64,000 nucleotides of DNA, taken from positions 50,470,024 to 50,534,023 of the forward strand of contig OX578285.1 in assembly GCA_951217055.1 (NCBI GenBank), written 5' to 3'. This DNA comes from Gerris lacustris (lineage: Eukaryota > Arthropoda > Insecta > Hemiptera > Gerridae). Numbering within the stretch: position 1 is the stretch's first letter; every line of letters begins with the position of its first letter. The translations under genes were made by a program, and so were the position numbers. This document shows, one piece after another, positions 43,801-53,074 of the stretch. The notes under the pieces are model-generated. The model ran no database searches. It was not told the DNA's origin and saw only the letters and a program-made list of their open reading frames with translations.

Positions 43801-45028
43801 TATATGATAAGGTTAAAAACAGTTAAAAAAGCTTTTAATAGAGTAAAAAGAGCACATCTGTAAGTAAGTTATTTTACATCTTATTTGAGTTATTTGTGAG
43901 AATTATTTGTTTTATCACCTATAATGTATACATTTGTTGGCTTATTAATGATGGTACTAATATATGATAAGGTTAAAAAAGCTTTTAATAGAATGAAAAG
44001 AGGAAAAAACTATAAAATGCTCACAGAACTCTGGTAAACAATGGTTTGTTATGAGCCAGAAAAGATAACCTGACGAAAAATTGCGGAGGGCGCATGACGT
44101 CACAGCAACCTTTGTCACTTTAACCTCTCTGACGCGACGTATTGTCGCAAGTCTTCATTATTTTAAAAATTTACATTTTAAGCATCCACAATATGTCCCA
44201 AAACTGTCCATAGCATATTCCACTGGATGTGCTCAGGAAGTCCCCTGGGTGTCAGAAGGGCGGACATTAGGTCGACCACAAGATGTCCAAAGTCAAAAAA
44301 TGTACCACCCATGGGATGTGTTGTTGAACCAAGTGACTGATCCCGTGGATGTCCTTTGGACAAAGTCGTGCTACTTGGGATTTTCCGTCAAAGTTTGGGT
44401 CTTGACTAGACAGTTAGTCGAGGTCCAACTATATTATCTTCCTATCTTCAGAAAATCAGTCTGAGCTCAATTCCCTTTATTTTTAACTTTGCGCCTTATT
44501 TCTCTTATGAATAAAATTTCTGAAAACTATTTCATAAGTTAAATGTAACCTTTCATGATTGGTTGATTAAGTAAAGTTCGTTCTAACGAAATATAGAAAT
44601 TTTGACACAAAAACATATTGAAAACAGAAATTAACCAATAAAAGCACACTGGGCATTTAAAAAATGAGGATAAATATATATATTGACGTCAAAAAAAGGT
44701 ATTGCTTCGTGTTTTACGTCAAAGATTTAACAATAAATGAACCTTGTATGAAACTTCTCAAAATAACAAAACAACTTTGTATGTACATCTTTTACGATAT
44801 CTAAGCAACAAAAATCTATTGCTAATTCTAAAGTGAATTGTCTAAAGCATGATTACATCATTTATAAAAGTATTTTTACAAGAAAAAGGGTAAACAAACT
44901 AGTAAAACGGAAACCTTCAAGGGTAAAGAAAATAGCACTCAAGTTAACAGATATATTTACTTACCGACATCAACTTTAGCCGTAGAATATGCAAAAGCCG
45001 TAATTAGTATAAATGAGTGCGGAAGCAT
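31151..45028 (-). CDS. PCYOX1: Prenylcysteine oxidase (spliced, 5 exons)
   Basis: Minus-strand gene: exons 45028-44965, 40667-40461, 38015-37841, 33323-33112 and 31899-31151, all GT/AG with agreeing phases, 468 residues. Prenylcysteine oxidase (EC 1.8.3.5) is an FAD enzyme that splits prenylcysteine from degraded prenylated proteins into cysteine, an aldehyde and peroxide, in lysosome-type compartments. Visible features are a signal peptide (MLPHSFILITAFAYS), the dinucleotide loop IIGGGIGGA, the acidic end of strand 2 (DLYEAEKIGGRVAT), a GGSIIH turn, VWRYG-like WWRYGG, YVIVATPL, HKTVCTIVKG, WLAYPEYK and the C-terminal EALASAMEMSAIGGHN. Length is near the animal norm (about 500). No lesion was seen. 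Large introns are packed with repeats. The call is firm. Confidence 0.92.
32640..33030 (-). repeat. ACTTTCTC-type dispersed repeat, reverse copy
   Basis: Reverse-strand copy of the repeat at 5218, ending in 'CTTTCTCTTTATATGAGAAT' at the right. A poly(T) run at 32751-32772 interrupts it. It ends about 80 bases from prenylcysteine oxidase exon 4. Confidence 0.65.
33112..33323 (-). CDS. PCYOX1: Prenylcysteine oxidase exon 4
   Basis: Enters after TTATTTTAG with one base (completing Arg) and leaves in phase 1 at TTTGTTG|GTATGA. It reads IYDQDKLHNYPFNTTHELLK, then YTDPNLLSALNLSTHDGLKG, EIFIHELVAGIIRCNYCQSL and DIQFFVG, matching the helical substrate domain (human I.MRVNYGQSTDINAFVG). Confidence 0.9.
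33470..34219 (-). mobile_element. Internally deleted mariner element
   Basis: Terminal repeats 'GGCATGTCCAGAAAGTAAGA' and complement at the right, flanked by TA on both sides, the Tc1/mariner target. About 750 bases, against roughly 1.3 kb for a complete mariner. Carries the C-terminal part of a transposase on minus. It is in intron 3 of the prenylcysteine oxidase gene. Confidence 0.85.
33648..33869 (-). pseudogene. Mariner transposase C-terminal fragment
   Basis: Reads VVCLLHDNTRPNMANSTKAL and later HPAYSPNLAPSDFHLF, then LKTHMGGKK. LHDN.RPH-type and H.[PA]YSP.LAP.D..LF are mariner transposase signatures and hold two of the three catalytic acidic residues. The N-terminal DNA-binding half is missing. 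Confidence 0.85.
34850..36530. mobile_element. 1.68-kb foldback element with 8-base target duplication
   Basis: Ends TAGGGTG and CACCCCTA, flanked by ATGTACAT on both sides. Nearly the whole element is two arms of about 0.8 kb, reverse complements around a centre near 35690. The terminal YAGGG and 8-base duplication fit the hAT superfamily. No transposase is present. Confidence 0.8.
36634..37564. repeat. Palindromic tandem array element (83-base and 119-base units)
   Basis: The left part has about 2.5 units of 83 bases ('TACTTGGTCCAAGT' core). The right part has about four 119-base units at 37131, 37250, 37369 and 37488. Each unit is itself two palindromes: GTTTACACGATCCA...TGGATCGTGTAAAC and a 46-base AGGGTATCCAAG...CTTGGATACCCT. 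Outer ends carry the same GTTTAC word, so the locus may be one TIR element with amplified inside. Intron 3 of prenylcysteine oxidase, about 280 bases from exon 3. Confidence 0.8.
37841..38015 (-). CDS. PCYOX1: Prenylcysteine oxidase exon 3
   Basis: Enters after TTTCCTAG, completing Gly, and leaves in phase 2 at TCAAG|GTTAGT. It reads LEVNKGCTEDFGIFNGTKLL, then FKSSHYDLLTVLKLWWRYGG and DIFRLENYNTELINSFS, as in the family's G-[IV]-[YF]-NG...LV.RYG region. Confidence 0.88.
38526..40398. mobile_element. TIR element interrupted by a hAT element
   Basis: Left 'CTACATTATCAATCCGCTTG' with 'ATCAAAACA' and right complement 'TGTTTTGATCAAACAG' with 'ATTGATAGTGTAG'. The 1.28-kb hAT element at 38815 sits inside. 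Without it about 0.6 kb remains, with no recognised protein. Confidence 0.6.
38815..40090. mobile_element. Non-autonomous hAT element, 1.28 kb
   Basis: Termini CAGGGCCGTACCTAGG and CCTCGGTACGGCCCTG with the 8-base duplication GAACTTTC on both sides. Carries a G-run near 38907 and, at about 39720-39793, the end of another element ('AAAGGTTGAAAAACACTG', complement CAGTGTTTTTCAACC, a common hAT terminus). No intact transposase was found. Confidence 0.85.
40461..40667 (-). CDS. PCYOX1: Prenylcysteine oxidase exon 2 (Rossmann motif)
   Basis: Enters after TTTCATAG, completing Ala, and leaves in phase 1 at AAATTTG|GTAAGT. It reads IIGGGIGGASSAYFLNEMKP, DEFNIDLYEAEKIGGRVATV and EYNGYHYENGGSIIHSKNQY: the FAD-binding GxGxxG, the strand-2 acidic residue and the following GG doublet. 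Confidence 0.95.
40668..41639. other. Intron 1 sequence, nothing recognised
   Basis: AT-rich intron sequence of the prenylcysteine oxidase gene without clear repeats or RNA genes. Confidence 0.5.
41640..42480 (-). mobile_element. Non-LTR retrotransposon 3' end
   Basis: The minus-strand frame 42389-42096 reads NNDREHAKHTRYNLYYSQLQ, then KRTIAQLGTSGQVHSRFIFS and SYLYKIDPSS. After a frameshift DLHHKIFVCPIYKHYREFY continues. This [IL]-x-x-x-R-[TS]-G-x-[AV]-x...C-P-x-Y-x-x-x-R pattern is the C-terminal tail of Jockey/I-type reverse transcriptases. The 3' end is AATAAAG followed by (ATT)n. The copy is 5'-truncated and frameshifted. Confidence 0.65.
42540..42920. other. Intron sequence with a possible mariner left end
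   Basis: 'TACGAGGCATATTCAAAGAG' plus 'TAACGG' resembles a mariner terminal repeat, but no partner end was found. The rest is unassigned. Confidence 0.3.
43331..43402 (+). repeat. tRNA-like segment (SINE head)
   Basis: 'TAGCTCAGTAGATAGAG' (A-box-like) and 'GGGTTCAAATCTC' (B-box-like) at tRNA spacing. The anticodon stem does not pair, so it is a tRNA-derived repeat and not a working tRNA gene. Confidence 0.5.
43591..44010 (+). repeat. 150-160-base tandem repeat, three units
   Basis: Units begin AATTATTTGTTTTATCA at 43591, 43741 and 43901 and share 'GGTTAAAAAAGCTTTTAATA' and 'AAAAGAGCACATCTG'. The last unit diverges at its end. Confidence 0.85.
44965..45028 (-). CDS. PCYOX1: Prenylcysteine oxidase exon 1 (signal peptide)
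   Basis: ATG at 45028 opens MLPHSFILITAFAYSTAKVD, a typical short signal peptide, and the exon closes in phase 1 at GATGTCG|GTAAGT. No other ATG in frame lies just upstream. Phase fits exon 2 exactly. Confidence 0.85.
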
Positions 45029-45903
45029 TTTTGATAATAATTGACTTATTCACAGACGTTAGAGAGAAATATAAATTCTTATGTCTTATAATAGTAACTG
45101 TAACAAGTTAAATTTGAATGAGCAGCCGGCTTAGATTTGATAAACAAACCCAAGACAAGTGTTGCCACAATCCTTTCGAGGTTAAGCATAGATAAAACAA
45201 AATTATAGATAGACCTGAGGCCCCCTCAAATTAAAATATTGTCGCCAAGAATGACGTCCCATAAATAAATTATTTGTTGTTATTATACATAAATCATGAA
45301 TAGAATAATAATATAATATAATAAATTCTAAGCAATTGAAGCAATACAGGGTACAGGGCACTCTTTTAGTTTGGTACCTCCTATTTCATTACAAATTTGA
45401 CATTACGGAGTATATAAAAATAATAATATTCCTTAGTTTAATTATCTAATAAGATAAAGTGATATTTGGTCCAACGAACTTTGGAACATCACACTTCTGT
45501 GCATAAAATTGATAATACCCCTTTGTCTTATTAATACATAATAGGTGACCAAATCTCTTCAACTGAAAGCTTGGACACTAAAACAAAAATTGAAAAGGAA
45601 AAAAAACTCTTTCAATAAATTTATACTTAAATACAAGTAATTTATAGGTACAGCTTACAGCTTAAAGTTTGCCCCAACATTTTTATGTACACCTGGATAT
45701 CCCCTCCCCCACCCCGTCAACGATTTCCTAGTTTCAATATTTGTTATCAGGAAAGTTGACTAAAATAGGACGAATGTTCACGTTAAGTTAGACTAAAGGG
45801 ATATTATGACTTTTATATGCAGAAGTGTGATATTCTTTTGTCCCAAAGTTCTTATTTCCGAACTAAATACCTCTTTGTCTTAATACTTAAGATAGACTTT
45901 TTT

Positions 45904-45904
<1 letters not shown>
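45029..45904. other. Upstream region of prenylcysteine oxidase; partly repeat
   Basis: Presumed promoter side of the gene. No clear TATA or initiator could be chosen. At 45360-45900 scattered words ('CACACTTCTGTGCATAA', 'CCCTTTGTCTTATTAATA', 'AGAAGTGTGATATTC') are a diverged relative of the four-arm MITE family. Confidence 0.35.
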
Positions 45905-45936
<32 letters not shown>

Positions 45937-46200
45937 GGGGGGCCGCATCATGTTCCTATTTTACTAGAGTACCTCCTTCAAAGGGGGTACTCTTCTCATG
46001 GGCGCCCATATGAATTTTTGTAGGGGGAGGGCCACCGCCACCAGCGAGGGGGAGGGAAGAACTACCGGTGGAGGGGGGGGGGGGGCACCACCGGTTGAGA
46101 GGGGGCACCACCGGTAGAGGGGAAGGGGCACTACCGGGGTAGAGGGGAAGGGGCACTACCGGGGGAGGGGAACTGCAACCGGGGGGGGGGGGGGGTACAA
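45905..46200 (+). repeat. Poly(G) run and GC-rich minisatellite
   Basis: A G run of about 30 is followed by units of the form GGGGCACCACCGGT/GGGGCACTACCGGG separated by G runs. The proline-rich frame this makes on minus is a composition artefact. It is G-quadruplex-prone on plus. Confidence 0.85.
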
Positions 46201-46609
46201 GGTTTTTACGGCCTCCCATTTTTTAATTTTGTAGATTTTAGCCTATGAAAAACGTGTTTTGAGGCCCTAAAAATCGAACTTCCATTTCAGTGTGGTAGGT
46301 CAAAATGTATTCTTAAAATTTCATTTGAATTTTTAAAATTTATTAAGTGGAGTTTGTATCTTTACCACTGCGCAAGAACGGATACAGCTATAGTTTGCAT
46401 AAAGTTATTATAAAAATTAGATAGAGACAAATGTTAAAAGAAAAATATTTATTTAGCGCATCTATATAAGACAAATTGACAATTTTAATCCAATTTATAT
46501 CGGTGTAAAAGACGTTAACTTCATTTTTATTTCTCATTTTGATTTATTTTTTCGATAATATGTTGTTCGGGTCTTTGCAATCATTTTAGGTACATACTTA
46601 CTTACTTAC

Positions 46610-47609
46610 TTACTATGTTGTTCGGACAAGTTAGGATGGTGTGATACTAAGTTTGCAGCTTCAAAAAAACCTGTGCCACTTGCGTTATACGTAAAAAACT
46701 GAAGAAAATTTAGACTTTTTTTCAGTTTTTGCACTATGTTTTTTTCGATATTAGTTGTTATATTATTTTTAAAGTGCAGTACATTTGCAGCAGCATAAGC
46801 CCAACTGTAGCTCTCTATATATAATACATTCCGAGATATGGCACGTCAAAAAAAAAAAATAAATAAATAAATACAAGGTTTGCTTTCGTTTCGGGTCAAA
46901 TATCGGATATCACCGCTCACTACGAAAACATTGCAGTCAATGAAGTTGTAGTAAATTTAATCGGCTTTTATACAAGCACAAAACGAAGCCCGAAGACAAA
47001 ATAGTTCTGTTGCAATCGTAAAAGAACAGAAAACGGAATTTTTTTTTTATTATAAGAAATGAGGCTAAACCACTTCCAATAACAAGTTGTGATCATTTGA
47101 CAACAATCACTGAAACAATCTATTGAAGAGCACAACAAGCCGTTTGACGTGGATTCATTCTCCATATTTTAAAAGTTGTGGATTTCTAAGCAGTCTGACA
47201 CGGAATTGACAGAGTATTTCAAATTCGAAGTGCCCAATTGCTCAACGAAGAGGAGATGCTTTCAATTATTGAAGAACATTTTTAATAAGAAATTTATATG
47301 CATACATTCAATGATTCAATGCATTTTTACTGGTCTTATATTACTTTGCTTTTTAAGTTTCATCGCACACCTATTAACCCAATTTTGAACCACTTACCGT
47401 GATTCAATCTTCCCCAAATTTTGCACATAAATAAAACTAAGGTGAAGAATACAGAAACCAAAAAAAAAAAAAAAAAAAAAAATGGCGTCAAATTTATTAG
47501 CTTTTTAAGTTTCATCGCACACCTATTACCCCAATTTTGAACCACTTACCGTAATTTAATCTTCCCCAAATTTTGCATATAGATACAACAAAGGTGAAGA
47601 ATACAGAAA

Positions 47610-47650
<41 letters not shown>

Positions 47651-48390
47651 TTGAAAATAAGACCAGTTATGAAAAATGGCATTTTTATATGAATTATTAT
47701 TCTTTCATCAAATGCCCAAAATCTTGATATTATGTGGTTTTGGTTCATTTCTTAAAAAAATATTTTTTTTGTTTCTTTTACGATTGCAACAAAACTATTT
47801 TATCTGCAGGCTTCATTTTGTGCTTGCATAAAAGCCAATTAAATTTACTACAACTCCATTTCTTATGACTTTTTTCATAGGTGAGAGGTTTTATGCCAAC
47901 ATAAGCCCGAAACGAGAGTAATAATATAAATGTCATTTTTTTTTTGGAAAAAATAGACAATTTTTTAACTGTCGTATCTGGGAAACTATTGGACGTACAG
48001 AGTTGCCGATGAACTTGAAGCCAATTAAATTTACTACAACTTCATTCCGTATGACTTCTCTCGTAGGATAACAGTTTTACGCCAATATTCGCCCCAAATC
48101 GAGAGTAATACTAACTTTCATTTTGTGAAAAAAAAATCCAATTTTTAGTGTCATATCTCGGAAAATATTAGACGTACATAGTACAGACTTGTGCATAAAT
48201 TGTTGTAAATGTATTGTACTGTAAAAATAGTAAGAAAAAATAACATCGCAAACGACACACAGTTTACGAGGTATATTATATAGGAAGAACTGAAAAGATT
48301 CAGTTTTTCATGTATTACGCAGATAGCACAAGTTTTTTGAAGCTGCAAATTTCAGATCACAATAGCCTAACTGGTCCGAACACAAGGGCG
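46610..48390. mobile_element. 1.78-kb element with GTTCGGAC terminal repeats
   Basis: Left 'TGTTCGGACAAGTTAGGATG' and 'AAGTTTGCAGCTTC', right complement 'GAAGCTGCAAATTTCAG' and 'CCTAACTGGTCCGAACAC'. Inner sequences are also partly inverted. It carries two ~155-base direct units (47355-47655), each ending in a long A run. No transposase recognised; a partial relative lies at 11035. Confidence 0.65.
47355..47655 (+). repeat. Two ~155-base direct units with poly(A) ends
   Basis: Both units start 'TTAAGTTTCATCGCACACCT' and end 'GGTGAAGAATACAGAAAC' plus an A run (about 25 and 40). Confidence 0.85.
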
Positions 48391-50361
48391 GATTCAGCCA
48401 ATTTTAAAAGGGGTTGGACTTTCTTTTAGGGGGGTCCTGGGGCCCTCCCCCGGGAAAATTTTTGTAGTTTACATTACTTAAAAACGAATTTTTAGACTAT
48501 TCCAAGAGCATCTAAAATGTAATTTTATACCAATAAATTGATGTTTTTTATTAACTTGACATGAAGACCTGGGTATTTTATTTAAACAAAATTATATTTG
48601 AATAATATTTTATTATTAAAAGTTGTACATTATAAAAATTAATGTTTTATTTTAGTACCAAGTAAAATAAATTGGTACATTTTAAAAATATTTTAGTTAC
48701 ATGAAATAACAAAAAAATTAAGTACGCCAAATGTTTTGAGTTCAATAGAAATTAGCTGATAGTATTAGGTTAAAAATAAAAATAATAGGGTATTTAACAG
48801 TCCAGTCAATAAGTACAAAAACAAATATAGTCTTCCTTGCAAAAGGTCGGGTATCTACAATTTTTGGATATGTTGTTAGGGCCAATGCCACAAGTAAAAT
48901 AAATACTCGGTTTGTCTATTTTCAATTCACGACTGACTTTATTTATATTTTACATTTGACATGTTTGTTGTCAAGTTTCCTTGACAACCAATAATATATC
49001 AATAACCTTACTGGTACCTGAGCCGTGTATAACCAACTTATTTATATACATATGGATTTGTTAATCTATGTTTAGAAATTGTGATTTCACTTTTAACTTG
49101 ATCGTTTGTTTTACTCATGAATCACCATGACAACCGTTGTGGAGGTTACATGACATGTGTGAAGATGACATTATAGATTTAGACATTAAACAAAATTTAG
49201 TAAATGAAATTGTGTATTTAGAACCAACCTTACTTAGTTTGTGCTCTTTATCTAGGGCAACACTGCACTAGAGGGAATCATGAACTCTCATGATTCCCTT
49301 ATTTTCCATTGGGTACAAATGAGTAACTTTCTCCCCTGTAAACTAGGATAAAAGTTCACTTTTTCTCCTTTCTCGAAGTAAATATTATTTTCTACTCCTT
49401 TGAATCCTTTAAAAACATCAGTGACTCTTCTATTTCTAACTGAATTTTATGTTTGATAAACTTAATAGCATCAATATATGTATAACTAGTTATTTCATAA
49501 ACAATTATTTTTTCTTATCCAATTGGACAAGCATGAGATGGGAACTGATGTTGCTCATGTGTGATCATGTTGTGGGTCATGTTCTCTTTAGAGAAGCACA
49601 AGCTAGAGTCATACGACTCATCTCTCTCTCTAAAGTATTGATTTAAGTTCTGGACACCGCCCAGGATTTGTGAGGGGTGAAGGGAGGGGGATAAGAGATT
49701 GTTACCTCTTATATTTATTCTTAATCTCCTGCTAAGCCAACTTGTTCCGCAATCAGTTTATTGCAGTTGTTTCATTTTGTTAACCTTTGAAAATATAGGA
49801 AATTATCTAAGACGAATTCTATGAAATAAGTAGATCAGGATCTAATGAATGTGCCCCCTCCAGACCTAGCCGCTGGATATGCCACTGGACCAATGTAAGT
49901 CTCTGGCTGGAATAAGAACGTAGAGGTTTCTTGGTAAAATTACTCAGGAAAAAATTACACAGGTAAAAATTACACAAGGAAGAAATTACACAAGAAATAA
50001 ATTACACATGCGAAAATTACACCAAGAATAAATTACACATTTAAAAGTTTCAGGAAAAATTAATTAATAATTTGGTTGTCATATCAATATTGAAATAATT
50101 TATAATTTTTAACAAATGGTTACACAGATTTAATTGATCATTAAAAACTACTAATTACTAGTTAGAAGGATAATTTTTCCATCTTTGCCCCTAGAAGAAT
50201 AGAAATAGGGGGCAAAATATTGGAGATAGAAAAATAGGTTTCAAGTAAAATTTTATTATTTTTCACCGTAGAATCTGCTATCAAAAATATACATTCCAAT
50301 TTGAAATTTTGAAGGCCCAAGCCACCCGGCTTGGGAGAAAAACGGGTGGTTGCCCCTAGTG
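48391..50361. other. Intergenic stretch with scattered repeat ends
   Basis: At 48385-48470 'GGGCGGATTCAGCCAA' and 'GGGGGGTCCTGGGGCCCTCC' look like the end of a GC-rich MITE. At 49955-50045 there is a local array of 'AAAATTACACA' units, mirrored at 50810-50935 by 'GTGTAATTTTT' units, so 49955-50935 is a foldback with the hAT MITE between. No gene seen. Confidence 0.45.
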
Positions 50362-50528
50362 CAAGGGCCGTCCCTAGGGGTTTAGGCGCCCGGGTCAAAA
50401 GCACATGTGGCGCCCCCCTTTATTACCAAATTCACCTAGTATTTTAAGACGGTGGCCTGGCGCTCGCCCCCCTAGACTTGGCACCCGGGTCAGCTTGACC
50501 CGGTTGACCCCCCCTACGGACGGCCCTG
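50362..50528. mobile_element. hAT-type MITE, copy 2
   Basis: Sister of the element at 11932, flanked by CCCTAGTG on both sides (8-base duplication). Terminal bases CAAGGGCCG and CGGCCCTG. The two copies are close in sequence, so the family was recently active. Confidence 0.9.
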
Positions 50529-51213
50529 CCCTAGTGTGAGATAGCATGCAAACAAACTTCACTTTGCATGGTACAGATTCCCCAAGTGTCATTAATTTAT
50601 CTCAAACCGTTCAAAAGTTAAGAGGGGGGGGGGGGGGGGGGGGGGGCTTTTGTACCACCCTGTATGTGGGCTTCAGATAGGGCCTGGACTGACTGTGTCT
50701 CTTCCCATACTCTAAGCTAGAAGGCACTAGAATACTACAACCTCATAGTTTAACATTTTTAGTTTAACCTCATAGTTTATCCGCTTGCTTCGGCATTTCT
50801 TTCATTCTATGTGTAATTTCTTCTTCGTGCAATTTTCACACGTGTAAATTTTTCCCCGTGTAATTGTTAAACCCTGTATTTTCTTTCATGTGTAATTCTT
50901 TCTGTGTAATTTTTTCCTGTGTAATTCTTTCCTGACACCGAATGTAGATATATGGCTCGTATTATTGAAGACTCTCTATACGTTATCGTGTGGTATGTAC
51001 TAGACTGACGCTTTAAGGTGGGTTCATAACGTGCGTTTTATACACACTTTAGGATAATCTATAGGCTGTCATAAACGTTGCTTCCAAACCAGAATGAAGC
51101 CTTCCCGTCATCTCATGATTTCATTTTTTGAGTCATCCATTTACATAGAAATTATAATTTAAATCAAATTATAATTATTATTAACTACGGTAATCAGACA
51201 GAGAAAAATACAC

Positions 51214-51285
51214 TCCAGCGCCGGGATTTGAACCATGTGCCTCTATATTTCCAGTATAGCGCTCTAACCAACTAAGCTTCCAGGA
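51214..51285 (-). tRNA. tRNA-like segment 1 (probable pseudogene)
   Basis: Same unit as the two plus-strand copies; D arm and anticodon arm pair (CTATA/TATAG), loop CTGGAAA gives anticodon GGA. The acceptor stem start is changed to TCCTGGA. A GGA anticodon means Ser, yet there is no long variable arm. Confidence 0.35.
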
Positions 51286-51341
51286 AAATTGAAAGCTTTA
51301 AATTCGGGTCAAGGTATGATTAACTTCATAGAAAATCATTC

Positions 51342-51414
51342 TCCTGCGTAGCTTAGTTGGTTAGAGCGCTATACTGGAAATATAGAGGCCCGTGGTTCAA
51401 ATCCGGGCGCTGGA
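51342..51414 (+). tRNA. tRNA-like segment 2 (probable pseudogene or SINE head)
   Basis: Folds as a cloverleaf: acceptor TCCTGCG/CGCTGGA with one mismatch, D stem GCTT/GAGC, anticodon stem CTATA/TATAG, T arm CGTGG-TTCAAAT-CCGGG with one mismatch. Anticodon GGA would read a Ser codon, but a class I (short) variable loop argues against tRNA-Ser. Two copies with the same flanks suggest segmental duplication. Confidence 0.4.
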
Positions 51415-51689
51415 GTGTATTTTTCTCTGTCTGTTTCCCGTAGTTAATAATAATTATAATTTGATTTAAATTAAAATTTAATCTTTCCGTAGTATGAATA
51501 CTACCAAAATCGTAAAAAATGAATTTCTAATTGATTGTACGAGGTACAGGTACTAATTGGGTACTTAATCATTTTAAGCGTTATTTCTCGGTCTTGTTCT
51601 ATGTCATTAATGTTGACTTCTCAGACTTGTGGAAAATTGAAAGCTTTAAATTTGGGTCAAGGTATCATTAACGTCAGAGAAAATCATTC

Positions 51690-51762
51690 TCCTGCGTAGC
51701 TTAGTTGGTTAGAGCGCTATACTGGAAATATAGAGGCCCGTGGTTCAAATCCCGGCGCTGGA
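51690..51762 (+). tRNA. tRNA-like segment 3 (probable pseudogene or SINE head)
   Basis: Nearly identical to segment 2; the T stem is weaker (CGTGG with CCCGG). Same anticodon loop. Confidence 0.35.
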
Positions 51763-52109
51763 GTGTTTTTTTTTCTCTGTCTGTTTCCCGTAGTTAATAA
51801 TAATTATAATTTGATTTAAATTCAAATTTAATCTTTCCGTAGTATGAATACTACCAAAATCGTAAAATAGAAATGATTAAATAAACACTTGTTCTTCATT
51901 TTACAACCATCCTTTTAGAATGTTAGTATTATATTTTTATAATAAATTTAACTTTGTTTATAATCTGAACTGAACACTGCGCAAGTGCACAAGATAGGAA
52001 GGGTGGGGGAAAACACTCAGTGACATCTTCCCGGCTTGATGAATGTATTTATCTATATAGCCCAAACGCACGTTAAAAACTCATCCTATGAACCCACCTT
52101 TAGTAGAAG

Positions 52110-52860
52110 CTTTAGGATTAGGAGCGGTGGAAGGATTTCTGTCACCGCTCTACACCTCACAGTAGAAGGGCCACCGACTAAGTAAGATAGTTCTATACGT
52201 TTTCGTGTGACATGGCCTGGACTGACGCTTTAGGATTTAGGATTGGGAGCGGTGGAAGGCTTTCTGTCACCGCCCTACAGCTCACAGTAGAAGGGCCACC
52301 GACTAAGAAAGATAGTTCTATACTTTTTCGTATGGCGTGGCTTGGACTGACGCTTTAGTAGAAGAAACTTTAGGATTGGGACAGGTGGAAGGCTTCCTGT
52401 CACCTCTCTACACCTCACAGTAGAAGGGCCACCGACTAAGAAAGATAGTTCTATACGATTTCGTATGGCGTGGCCTGAACTGACGCTTTAATAGGAGAAG
52501 CTTTAGGATTGGGACCGGTGGAAGGCTTCCTGTCACCGCTCTACACCTCACAGTAGAAGGGCCACCGACTGAGTAAGATAGTTCTATACGATTTCGTATG
52601 GCGTGGCTTGGACTGACGCTTTAGTAGAAGAAGCTTTAGGATTGGGACCGGTGGAAGGCTTCCTGTCACCGCTCTACACCTCACAGTAGAAGGGCCACCG
52701 ACTACCGACTGAGTAAGATAGTTCTATACGATTTCGTATGGTGTGGCCTGGACTGACGCTTTAGTAGAAGAAGCTTTAGGATTGGGACCGGTGGAAGGCT
52801 GTTTTTTCGCCGCCCCACAACTCACGGTAGAAAGGCCACCGATTAAGTAAGATAGTAGTA
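52110..52860 (+). repeat. ~133-base tandem array
   Basis: About six units marked by 'AGGATTGGGACCGGTGGAAG', 'GTAGAAGGGCCACCGACTA' and 'TATACGATTTCGTATGGCGT' (the last a palindrome). Spacings are 125, 133, 133, 133 and 140; the longest results from a local duplication. It ends about 110 bases from the last exon of the coiled-coil gene. Confidence 0.88.
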
Positions 52861-52972
52861 TGACAAATATTGAAGGGGGAAAAAAACAACATTATACAAT
52901 TTGTATTACCACTAATATTTTATATCATCTTAGTACAAACTAATCGCTTTTAAATGACCACGTTGGCTTGAC

Positions 52973-53074
52973 TCAGAAAACAGGAGTGTTTAGACTAGTA
53001 TGAGGCTCACATTTCTTGTTCATAGCCAGGCTGTGTCTAATCATTCTTACTTTTGCTTCCAGATCATTCTTTTG
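52973..53074 (-). CDS. Coiled-coil gene, last exon
   Basis: Follows TTGTTACAG on minus; reads QKNDLEAKVRMIRHSLAMNK, then KCEPHTSLNTPVF and TGA. Phase 0 entry matches the preceding exon. Confidence 0.65.
   Translation of the reverse strand, partial: QKNDLEAKVRMIRHSLAMNKKCEPHTSLNTPVF

Larger units (their letters stand above)
42921..44382. mobile_element. 1.46-kb TIR element with ggacatcc subrepeats
   Basis: Ends CCAAGTAGCAC and GTGCTACTTGG with GATT on both sides (probable 4-base duplication). Many GGACATCC/GGATGTCC words cluster near both ends. The middle holds three 150-160-base tandem units and a tRNA-like segment. No transposase was recognised. Confidence 0.65.
51123..51866. repeat. Duplicated and inverted block with tRNA-like segments
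   Basis: One ~230-base block containing a tRNA-like unit is present three times: minus at about 51150-51300 and plus at 51305-51508 and 51634-51866. Flanks ('TCTCTGTCTGTTTCCCGTAG', 'AATCTTTCCGTAGTATGAAT') are copied too, so whole segments were duplicated rather than a bare SINE. Confidence 0.8.

Noticed and set aside
45956..46219. Proline-rich open frame on the minus strand
   Set aside because: It is produced by the G-rich minisatellite; no start context, splice sites or domain.
51342..51762. Functional tRNA-Ser genes
   Set aside because: GGA anticodon without the long variable arm and mismatches in the acceptor and T stems argue against working tRNA-Ser.
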